Of a stretch of 5,641 nucleotides of DNA, positions 1 through 5,441 are shown one piece after another. Numbering within the stretch: the first letter of the stretch is position 1; each line of letters opens with the position of its first letter. The position numbers were made by a program, and so were the translations under genes. The notes under the pieces are model-generated. The model made no database searches, had not been told where the DNA came from, and saw only the letters and a list, made by a program, of their open reading frames with translations. Source of the DNA: Anaerolineae bacterium (GTDB lineage: Bacteria; Chloroflexota; Anaerolineae; 4572-78; NAK82). The stretch is taken from the NCBI GenBank assembly GCA_030597485.1, contig JAUVRU010000177.1, forward strand, positions 1 to 5,641. The letters run 5' to 3'.

Positions 1-2
1 AC

Positions 3-719
3 GGCCGTGACCTGCTGAGTCGCATCATCTATGGCACCCGCGTCTCGCTGGCAGTAGCCATCGTGGGGCCACTGGTTGCCTTGATTGTGGGTGTCACTTT
101 TGGCGTCACTGCCGGTTTTTTCGGTGGATGGGTCGACAACCTGATGATGCGGGTTGTTGACATAATGTGGGGATTTCCTGACCTGTTGTTCATCATTCTG
201 CTGATGGCTCTCTTTCGGTCGACAACCTCCGCTGCCCAGCCGGGTACACGCCGGTACGTTCTGACCGGCATAGACAATGCAATGGGAGGGTTGTTCTTCA
301 TCTTCGTGGGCATCGGTTTCACCTCGTGGCTGTCTATGTCTCGCCTCACACGGGGACAGGTGCTGTCCGTCAAGGAGAAGGAGTACATTGAGGCATCTCG
401 GGCTGTCGGCGTACGGAACAGGCGCATCATATCCAAACATGTCCTTCCCAATGTGATGGGGCCCATCGTGGTGGCTGTGACGTTGGCCATCCCCGGGTTC
501 ATAGCCACGGAGGCCTTCCTCAGTTTCATCGGGCTGGGCGTGCAGCGGCCCACGCCCAGTTGGGGCTCGATGATCGCTGATGGTGCCCAGGCCATTCGCA
601 CCTATCCAAACCAGGCTATCTTCCCCGCCCTGGCGCTGGCCATCATCATGTTTGCGTTCAACTTCCTGGGCGATGGGCTGCGAGACGCCCTGGATCCTCG
701 CCTCAAAGGCACCGATTGA
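3..719 (+). CDS. ABC transporter permease, OppC/DppC type (5' truncated by window edge)
   Basis: Inner-membrane permease subunit of a peptide/oligosaccharide-type ABC importer (BPD_transp_1 fold). The reading frame is open from base 3, so the gene enters from the left; 238 C-terminal residues are visible and the N-terminal OppC_N segment and first helix are missing. The visible part opens with GRDLLSRIIYGTRVSL, typical of DppC/OppC. Hydrophobic helices lie at about residues 15-41, 58-71, 97-112, 151-176 and 205-223. The cytoplasmic EAA loop, which contacts the ATPase, is at residues 129-149, with E130-A131, G136 and L148-P149 in the expected spacing. Residues 72-95 form an extended outer loop between helices. 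The end, FLGDGLRDALDPRLKG, is the usual family C-terminus. The solute-binding protein follows on the same strand, which supports an importer operon. Family is secure; the substrate (peptide, nickel, sugar) cannot be told from sequence. Confidence 0.95.
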   Translation, partial: GRDLLSRIIYGTRVSLAVAIVGPLVALIVGVTFGVTAGFFGGWVDNLMMRVVDIMWGFPDLLFIILLMALFRSTTSAAQPGTRRYVLTGIDNAMGGLFFIFVGIGFTSWLSMSRLTRGQVLSVKEKEYIEASRAVGVRNRRIISKHVLPNVMGPIVVAVTLAIPGFIATEAFLSFIGLGVQRPTPSWGSMIADGAQAIRTYPNQAIFPALALAIIMFAFNFLGDGLRDALDPRLKGTD

Positions 720-811
720 AACGAGAGGCAGCCAGTACTCAGCGGTTGTCCTTCAGCAGGGTTCGAGGAGACAGGACGGGACCATCACTGGTCTCTGACC
801 GCCAATTGCCC

Positions 812-2542
812 ATGGCCAAACGATTGTCGCTTCTGCTCGTAGTTGTGGTGCTGCTTCTTGGGAGTGCCTGCCAGCCGGTCGCCAGGCAATCCGCGACGCA
901 GGCCGCAAGCGATGCCACTCCACTGGCGCCGTCGGATGCAGGTGCAGGCTCAGATGCCCTGGCACTTTTGCCCTCTGTTGAATCCGTCTCTTCCACTGCT
1001 GGGATGACTGCCACGCCGCCTCCGGTCAAGGGGGGGCAGGTGGTTGTGGGAGCGGTAGGACATGTTGACGGCTTCAACCCGCTGCTGGCAGAGTCGGAGG
1101 CCAGCCGGGCCCTTACGCCGCTCCTGTTCGATAGCCTGCTGACTTATGACCCTGATTCCGGACAGCTGAAGCCGCATCTGGCCCGGTCCTGGACCGTCGC
1201 CAGTGACAGCCGGAGTATCACCTTCACCCTGCGCACTGATGCGCACTGGCACGACGGACGGACGGTCGTGGCTGATGATGTGCTCTTCACGCTGGAATCT
1301 GCTCGCGATCCGCAGTTGGACAGCCTGTATGGCGCGCGACTGGGCCACGTGATGGCAGTCAGCACACCCGGCGATGACACGGTGGTAGTCTCCCTGGACG
1401 CACCGCATTGCCCAACGGTGGCGACCCTGGGCGAGGTGCCCATAATGCCGCGTCATTTGACGGACGGCGACGTCATAACCGCTTCCCTGACCGAAGCCAG
1501 CGAACAGGTGATAGGGAGTGGGCCGTTTGTGCTGGCAGCGAAGACGCCTGATGGGGAAGCTCGCCTGGTGGCCCATGATGGTTACTGGGGAGGCGTGCCT
1601 TACCTGGACACCCTGGTCTACCGGCCGTTCGAGGATATTGCTGGTCTGCAGCAGGCACTCAGAGAAGGGGAGATCGATGTGGGGTGGATGCCAGCCGGCA
1701 CTCTGTCCTTCGCGGGAAGGCCCTCACCGGACCCTGGCCCTGACCTGGCCGAGTATCGCTACCCGGCGCTCGAATTCTTGTTCGTAGCGTTCAACAACGA
1801 ACACCCAGTCTTGAGCGATTCCCAGGTAAGGCGGGCGCTCAGCATGGCGGTGGACCGGCAGCGGGTACTCAGTCTGGCGCTGGAAGGGGAGGGGGAACTG
1901 ATCGGCGGTTCTCTGCCTCCCTGGCACTGGTCGGGCGACCCCGACCTGCCCCCCCTCAGCTATGATCCCGACGGCGCGCGCCGGTTGATGGAGGCGGCTG
2001 GCTGGAACGACTCCGATGGCGATGGCTGGCTGGACAGGGAGGGAGAGCGGCTGCGGCTGCCGGTTCGCACCAATGGGGGCAATCGGTTGCGCGAGCGGGT
2101 GGCCACATTGGTGGTTGGCTACTATCGGGCTATTGGTGTGGATGCCTCTGTCGAATTTGTCCAGTGGCAGGTGCTGGTTGACGACCTGTTCACGCATGAC
2201 TTTGAGGCGGTCGTCTTCAGCTGGCCGTTGTCAGCCGAGCCGGATCAAAGTCATATGTGGCTCTCAACCGAAAACCAAACGGGAGTCGGCTACAATTTCG
2301 TCTCGTTCGCTGATGAGGAGGTGGACCGTCTGCTGCAACAGGCCCTTGTCGTGCCTGGCTGCGCAGCTGAGGATCGGGCAGGCCTTTATCGGCAGGTGCA
2401 GGACCGGCTGGCCCAAGAGCGGCCCTATGACTTTCTGTTGGTTCCATCTGGCCACGTGATCGCGAGCGACAGGGTTGGGGGAATCAGGCCGGGACCTTTT
2501 GCCAGCCCTTTCTGGAATGCCGGGGACTGGTACGTGTACTGA
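812..2542 (+). CDS. Extracellular solute-binding lipoprotein, family 5 (peptide/oligosaccharide ABC importer)
   Basis: Substrate-capturing lipoprotein of the importer, anchored outside the membrane. With the ATG at 812 the product is 576 aa and begins MAKR, then a hydrophobic stretch and LGSAC with lipid-accepting C20, a textbook type II signal peptide. The frame is open back to a TTG at 716 that overlaps the permease stop, but that start would bury the signal peptide behind 32 residues, so 812 is preferred although no clear Shine-Dalgarno precedes it. Residues 21-72 are a Ser/Ala/Thr/Pro-rich tether. The SBP_bac_5 domain starts near residue 74 (GGQVVVGAVGHVDGFNPLL). The family signature region is at about 123-167 (SWTV, ITFTLR, WHDGR, ADDVLFTLE). 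The C-terminal half has the usual FNN, RRALSMAVDR and YDPDGARRLMEAAGW motifs. The 92-bp gap after the permease contains a small hairpin (778-795). Ligand is unknown. Confidence 0.93.
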   Translation: MAKRLSLLLVVVVLLLGSACQPVARQSATQAASDATPLAPSDAGAGSDALALLPSVESVSSTAGMTATPPPVKGGQVVVGAVGHVDGFNPLLAESEASRALTPLLFDSLLTYDPDSGQLKPHLARSWTVASDSRSITFTLRTDAHWHDGRTVVADDVLFTLESARDPQLDSLYGARLGHVMAVSTPGDDTVVVSLDAPHCPTVATLGEVPIMPRHLTDGDVITASLTEASEQVIGSGPFVLAAKTPDGEARLVAHDGYWGGVPYLDTLVYRPFEDIAGLQQALREGEIDVGWMPAGTLSFAGRPSPDPGPDLAEYRYPALEFLFVAFNNEHPVLSDSQVRRALSMAVDRQRVLSLALEGEGELIGGSLPPWHWSGDPDLPPLSYDPDGARRLMEAAGWNDSDGDGWLDREGERLRLPVRTNGGNRLRERVATLVVGYYRAIGVDASVEFVQWQVLVDDLFTHDFEAVVFSWPLSAEPDQSHMWLSTENQTGVGYNFVSFADEEVDRLLQQALVVPGCAAEDRAGLYRQVQDRLAQERPYDFLLVPSGHVIASDRVGGIRPGPFASPFWNAGDWYVY

Positions 2543-2546
2543 AGCG

Positions 2547-2600
2547 GCGAGTGAGCGAGTGAGCGAGTCAGCGAGTCAGCGAATCAGCGAATCAGCGAAT
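2547..2600. repeat. 8-bp tandem repeat, six full units plus a partial
   Basis: Starting five bases after the solute-binding-protein stop codon, octamers run without interruption: GCGAGTGA twice, GCGAGTCA twice, GCGAATCA twice, then GCGAAT. Neighbouring pairs are identical and each new pair differs from the last by one base, as expected for stepwise duplication. The array ends directly at the GGGGGAG ribosome-binding site of the next gene. It lies outside any gene I can support. The TCAGCGA core recurs in the 7-bp repeat near 4883-4938. Confidence 0.9.
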
Positions 2601-2607
2601 GGGGGAG
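2601..2607 (+). promoter_or_regulatory. Ribosome-binding site of the Nudix gene
   Basis: GGGGGAG ends 10 bases before the GTG at 2618 and decides this non-ATG start. It abuts the octamer array, so a change in repeat number would alter the leader just upstream without touching the site itself. Confidence 0.6.
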
Positions 2608-2617
2608 TGCGATTGTC

Positions 2618-3217
2618 GTGGAAGCGCCAAGCCTGGCCGACTTGATTGATGAGGCAGAGGTAACCCGGCTGATGAGTGAGTACGGGCCGGGACAACGCTG
2701 GCAGCTGGCGGTCGCGATGAGGGAAACCAGCTTCGCCTTTTGGTGGCGCAAGGTGGTGAAGAAGGCCAACCGGCGAGGTGAGGTGGTGTTGGCCATACAG
2801 CGACCGGATGGCAAGGTGTTGTTGCACACCAAGCGCTTCTATCCGCCGGGACTGTTTCGGCTGCCCAGCGGCGGCGTCCATCCGGACGAGTCTGTGCTGG
2901 CAGCGGTTGAGAGAGAGACCAGGGAGGAGACCAGTCTGGCGGTCACGATTGACCGTTTTGTGGGGATGATCGAGTATGAGTTCCGTTACCGGAGACGGCG
3001 AATGTCCTTTGTCTCCTATGTGTGTCTGGTGCAGGCCGACGACAGTCGTCCCAGGCCGGCGGATTCAGGTGAAGAAATCACCGGGCTGAAGTATGTAGTT
3101 CCCACCGAGATCCGGCGGATAGCAGACGAACTGCGATCCCTGCCCCAGCAGTGGTCCGACTGGGGAGCCTTTCGCGCTCCGCCACACGACATGGTGGCGG
3201 ATGCCCTGAGTGAATAG
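2618..3217 (+). CDS. Nudix hydrolase
   Basis: A 199-aa Nudix-superfamily protein, probably cytoplasmic, expected to cleave a nucleoside diphosphate linked to another moiety (X), with divalent metal bound by the Nudix box. The box lies at residues 85-107: G85, E91, R99-E100, E103-E104 and a hydrophobic L107 are in the canonical spacing. Two positions deviate: the usual hydrophobic residue after RE is T101, and the usual glycine near the end is S106. The catalytic Glu residues are all present. The core strand EVVLAIQRPDGKVLLHTKRF (54-73) and PPGLFRLPSGG before the box fit the fold. Residues 1-50 form an extension with an unusual FWWRKVVKKA segment. GTG start is chosen for the Shine-Dalgarno at 2601-2607. 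It lies 75 bp after the solute-binding protein on the same strand and could be co-transcribed, but no functional link is evident. Substrate cannot be predicted. Confidence 0.9.
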   Translation: MEAPSLADLIDEAEVTRLMSEYGPGQRWQLAVAMRETSFAFWWRKVVKKANRRGEVVLAIQRPDGKVLLHTKRFYPPGLFRLPSGGVHPDESVLAAVERETREETSLAVTIDRFVGMIEYEFRYRRRRMSFVSYVCLVQADDSRPRPADSGEEITGLKYVVPTEIRRIADELRSLPQQWSDWGAFRAPPHDMVADALSE

Positions 3218-3249
3218 CACTACATCCCTATATCTGCCCGGGAATCAGA

Positions 3250-3291
3250 GAGTGCCGGCTTCGATTCCTATTGATGGAGAAGCCCGCACTC
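3250..3291 (+). terminator. Possible terminator hairpin between convergent genes
   Basis: Twelve-base arms at 3250-3261 and 3280-3291 pair with a single internal mismatch around an 18-base loop. The hairpin begins 33 bases after the Nudix stop and lies between that gene and the convergent membrane-protein gene ending at 3310. The plus-strand side is followed by CCTTTCTGT, a weak T-tract; the minus-strand side has none. It could stop plus-strand transcription, but the tail is poor. Confidence 0.4.
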
Positions 3292-3309
3292 CCTTTCTGT
3301 CGCCAGCGG

Positions 3310-3549
3310 TCAGTAGATCACGAAGGAGAGCGCGACCAACACCGCGAACATCGCCAGGGCTATGAAACCCATCTGCCGCAAGTCGGTGAGCACGTAGGCG
3401 TATTCAGCTCTGAAATCCACCTGTTTCTTTTCCCCCTGGGGCGCGGTGCCGCGATCCTCGCTCCCCTCGCCCGATGTTGGGGGAGCAGGGGTAGAGGGTC
3501 TGGGTTGCCCAGGTTGTCGGGATCGAGCGCGACGGCTTTTTTTGGCCAT
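3310..3549 (-). CDS. Small single-helix membrane protein of unknown function
   Basis: A 79-aa protein with three parts. The N-terminus is very basic (MAKKSRRARSRQ), residues 13-40 are a disordered Pro/Ser/Gly-rich stretch, and a short conserved-looking segment (VDFRAEYAYVLTDLRQM, 44-60) leads into one C-terminal transmembrane helix (about 59-79) that ends the protein. The positive N-terminus predicts the cytoplasmic side, making it tail-anchored in style. The start is supported by AGGA seven bases upstream of the ATG (3557-3560 on the plus strand). I recall similar short Lys/Arg-rich proteins as hypothetical entries in Chloroflexota, but I assign no function. It follows the sortase on the same strand after 217 bp. 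The stop codon lies in a stretch that resembles the 7-bp repeat found at 4883-4938. Confidence 0.72.
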   Translation of the reverse strand: MAKKSRRARSRQPGQPRPSTPAPPTSGEGSEDRGTAPQGEKKQVDFRAEYAYVLTDLRQMGFIALAMFAVLVALSFVIY

Positions 3550-3766
3550 CTGTTATTCCTGCTTCCTATCTCTGACTCCTCTGCAAAAAGAACCGTCCCA
3601 CCGCCGAGAACGCTGGGATGGCAGCCTGTCCTGGCGGAAGGCCAGGGAGAAAACCTTACTAAATCTCATCAAATCTTCGCGAACTCTGCGTGCTCAGCGG
3701 TAAATCCCTCGTTCTTTCAGTGGAGTCATCTCTGGCTTCTGAATCGCCATTCTACCACAGGGGTGG
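3550..3766. other. Spacer between the sortase and the small membrane-protein gene
   Basis: No gene is supported here. It holds a ribosome-binding site for the small gene (3557-3560), a CTCTGCG/CTCAGCGG-style short degenerate repeat (3676-3704), and an imperfect hairpin across the sortase stop codon (3752-3769) with no T-tract. I found no convincing promoter on either strand, so whether the small gene is read from the sortase promoter or its own is open. Confidence 0.5.
3676..3704. repeat. Short degenerate intergenic repeat with TCAGCGGT core
   Basis: The stretch reads as consecutive 9-base variants TTCGCGAAC, TCTGCGTGC, TCAGCGGTA. It starts with the 8-bp palindrome TTCGCGAA. Comparable strings with repeated CTCTGCG and a final CGGTAAA are familiar as dispersed intergenic elements in several bacterial groups (recollection, not searched). 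The TCAGCGGT core also occurs at 739-746 and 4906-4913, both outside the preferred gene models. Confidence 0.45.
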
Positions 3767-4729
3767 CTAGTTTGCCAATTCGCCGACGACGACCAATCGT
3801 TGGTTGTCTACCAGATAGGGGTGGCAGGTTTGGAGGGTGGCGGTTGGCTCCGTCGTGGGGTACATCACGCTCACGTCTGTGGGCTCAATGATCCGTTTGG
3901 AGGTCACCACGTAGCGAAAGACCTGGTTGTCGCTGTGGACGAAGAACTCGTCGCCCAGTTCCAGTTTGCCCAGGTAGCGGAAGATCTCCCCAAAGATGTC
4001 GTTGTGCGCAGCCAGATACATGTTCCCGCGTTCGCCCGGATTGGCTGAGCCGGGAAGGTGCCCCACACCCTTCTTCAGGTCTTCCCAGTTGACGCCTTCC
4101 ACAATCGGGGCATCAACGTCAAGGGCCGGGATGACAATGCGTGTGGCCTTGGCGGCGCTGGGGGGGGGCACCGGTTGGGGCGGCGCTGGCTGCACCCATT
4201 GCTGCAAGTGGGCGGGCACGTCGGGTATGGTGCCGCCGTCTGTGCTGGGCGGCGTGTGGCCGCCGGGCAGACGGTCGAAGTGAACCAGTGGCGTGGGCGT
4301 GGGGGCAATCACCTCCTCGGGCGCCGCCCGGGCGGTGGCTACTTCCTGGTTGAGCGCGCGCAGTGTGTCGTAGAAGCTGAACCCCATCACCATTAGAGCA
4401 GCCAGGACCAACACCTCGACACCCAGCAAGAGCCGGTCGCGCAGCTGGCGCACTTTGCTGGGGGGACGGGTTTGGCTGAGCGAGGTTGTCCCGTGGGTGG
4501 AGAGAGGGCGCACTTCTGAGGCGCGGAACCGTTTGGCTACTGGCGCAGCCGTTTGGGATGAACGCGACGAAGGGGATGGCTCGTCGGCCAGCAGAGGGCT
4601 TTGATCGGCCAGCCGGCCCTGGGCAGCCAGCTGCTTGAGCCGCCCCTGCCGTTCCTGCCGGCGCTTGATGAGCAACACCTGCTCCAGTTGTTCGATGGTC
4701 AGCTCGTCAATGGTTCGTCTGTCGGCCAT
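3767..4729 (-). CDS. Membrane-anchored sortase (transpeptidase), class D/E-like
   Basis: A cysteine transpeptidase of 320 aa that would cleave a sorting signal on a secreted protein and join it to a surface acceptor. Order of parts: a charged cytoplasmic N-terminus with a helical DELTIEQLEQVLLIKRRQERQ segment (8-29), a Ser/Thr/Pro-rich stretch (45-95), one transmembrane helix (about 100-119), a Pro-rich linker (about 140-192), and the sortase domain from RIVIPALDVDAPIVEG (197) to the end. Catalytic residues fit the family: H242 in AAHND, C302 in LQTCHP, R311 in QRLVVV. N-in/C-out topology places the catalytic domain outside. The ATG is preceded by GGTGGAG (4734-4740 on the plus strand), only four bases away, and by a strong promoter at 4828-4856. 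No LPXTG-like substrate gene is in the window. The class is uncertain; the sortase call is not. Confidence 0.93.
   Translation of the reverse strand: MADRRTIDELTIEQLEQVLLIKRRQERQGRLKQLAAQGRLADQSPLLADEPSPSSRSSQTAAPVAKRFRASEVRPLSTHGTTSLSQTRPPSKVRQLRDRLLLGVEVLVLAALMVMGFSFYDTLRALNQEVATARAAPEEVIAPTPTPLVHFDRLPGGHTPPSTDGGTIPDVPAHLQQWVQPAPPQPVPPPSAAKATRIVIPALDVDAPIVEGVNWEDLKKGVGHLPGSANPGERGNMYLAAHNDIFGEIFRYLGKLELGDEFFVHSDNQVFRYVVTSKRIIEPTDVSVMYPTTEPTATLQTCHPYLVDNQRLVVVGELAN
4160..4168 (-). repeat. Nine-base C homopolymer inside the sortase gene
   Basis: A run of nine G on the plus strand (C on the coding strand) encodes three prolines of the linker just before the sortase catalytic domain. A slip of one base would shift the frame and remove H242, C302 and R311. 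Confidence 0.95.
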
Positions 4730-4827
4730 AGGTCTCCACCGCGTCTTAAGGTGCGTCTGCTGTTTTGGCCGGATAACCCACCGTGGCAGCAGGGCGGCAC
4801 CGGTTCAACTTACCATAATGCAACTAG

Positions 4828-4856
4828 ATTATACCCCAAGATTCTGATTAAGTCAA
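4828..4856 (-). promoter_or_regulatory. Sigma70-type promoter of the sortase gene
   Basis: On the minus strand TTGACT (4851-4856) is followed after exactly 17 bases by TATAAT (4828-4833), which matches the consensus at 11 of 12 positions. Transcription should begin near 4821, leaving a leader of about 90 bases before the sortase ATG. Confidence 0.85.
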
Positions 4857-4882
4857 GTGGTTTATGTTATGTTTGGAGGAGC

Positions 4883-4938
4883 GGTCAGCGATCAGTAGAT
4901 AGCCATCAGCGGTCAGCACTCAGCCGTGACCAGTCGGC
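4883..4938. repeat. 7-bp degenerate tandem repeat, eight units
   Basis: Eight heptamers in unbroken phase: GGTCAGC, GATCAGT, AGATAGC, CATCAGC, GGTCAGC, ACTCAGC, CGTGACC, AGTCGGC. The consensus is roughly NNTCAGC, with the last two units most diverged. It lies between the divergent sortase and tRNA promoters, just upstream of the sortase -35. Parts reappear at 3304-3318: the 10-mer CAGCGGTCAG and the overlapping 9-mer TCAGTAGAT. Confidence 0.8.
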
Positions 4939-5012
4939 AGCCGGGTCTCTGTTGATACCTGGGGATGCCTGTCAGAAGGATCGTGGGCCTATGGGAGGGG
5001 GGCGCAGGGATT

Positions 5013-5041
5013 TTGCGTTTTCTGAGCGTGGATGCTATAAT
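5013..5041 (+). promoter_or_regulatory. Extended -10 promoter of the tRNA gene
   Basis: A perfect TATAAT (5036-5041) preceded by TGC gives an extended -10 element. TTGCGT (5013-5018) sits 17 bases upstream as a partial -35. The predicted start is near 5048, about nine bases before the mature tRNA 5' end, a normal distance for a tRNA transcript. Confidence 0.78.
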
Positions 5042-5056
5042 GAAACTACAAGTCTT

Positions 5057-5130
<74 letters not shown>

Positions 5131-5242
5131 CAGAAACCCATTCACCCGGCCACACGGCCTGCCGAATCACCAACCTGTGAGGTCTCAAGTACGACGAATC
5201 GCACCCCAGCGTATCAAATCGTACCAACAGGAGACCACACGG

Positions 5243-5353
5243 ATGAAGATCAAACTCTCCCAGGCAATCGACGGACTCACCCTGGTCAGGCAAGTCGCCG
5301 GCTGCTCCGACCACGCCGGCGTCCGTCTTCACCCGGCACAGACCCTACGGTAG
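5243..5353 (+). pseudogene. Truncated tyrosine-recombinase (integrase) start, 36 codons
   Basis: A short ORF with better translation signals than its length would suggest: AGGAG (5229-5233) lies nine bases before an ATG. The first 25 residues (MKIKLSQAIDGLTLVRQVAG, then CSDHA) resemble the beginning of the SAM-like N-terminal domain of phage-type integrases, where a similar helix leads into a Ser-x-x-Thr turn and a Tyr-rich helix. After about base 5317 the similarity stops. The remaining codons overlap antisense WD40-like coding sequence and end at TAG. The start lies 112 bases past the tRNA 3' end, where integrase genes of tRNA-targeted elements are often found. The identification is from recollected sequence pattern over only about 25 residues, so it is tentative. 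The alternative is a genuine small protein. Confidence 0.38.
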
Positions 5354-5441
5354 CCAGGGTCGTCCCGTCCGGGGAGAAAGCCAGGTTGATGGTTCCATTC
5401 CCATGATGCAGGGCCCACTCAGCCCACCACCCATGGTGCGT
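5343..5441 (-). pseudogene. Fragment of a WD40-repeat protein gene
   Basis: Read on the minus strand, one frame gives THHGWWAEW, then ALHHGNGTI, then NLAFSPDGTTLATVGS. This contains the characteristic WD40 blade segment LAFSPDGTTLAT preceded by an H-x-G-type turn. The repeat does not go on to the expected strand and Trp-Asp dipeptide; it turns into VPGEDGRRRGRSSRR and stops at 5286-5288. Upstream, the frame closes at a TGA (5571-5573) with unconvincing composition in between. It is a single blade without an intact gene, so it is called a remnant, possibly joined by frameshift to the overlapping ORF in the other minus-strand frame. Confidence 0.45.

Noticed and set aside
716..811. N-terminal extension of the solute-binding protein from TTG at 716
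   Set aside because: It would put 32 polar residues ahead of a lipoprotein signal peptide. The AAAGG before the TTG is inside the permease coding end and is weak evidence.
950..1576. Minus-strand ORF of 208 codons
   Set aside because: Shadow of the solute-binding-protein gene, with low-quality composition (many His, Gln and Arg) and no recognisable motif.
3752..3769. Hairpin across the sortase stop codon as a terminator
   Set aside because: The stem is short with a bulge, and no T-tract follows on the minus strand.
3271..3891. Plus-strand ORF of 206 codons
   Set aside because: It lies antisense across the small membrane-protein gene, the intergenic repeat and the sortase end. It has no domain-like sequence, and the opposite strand carries recognisable proteins.
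4883..4938. CRISPR array
   Set aside because: Units are 7 bp in direct contact with no spacers, far from CRISPR repeat size.
5145..5165. Terminator after the tRNA from GGCC-ACAC-GGCC
   Set aside because: Only four base pairs and no T-tract.
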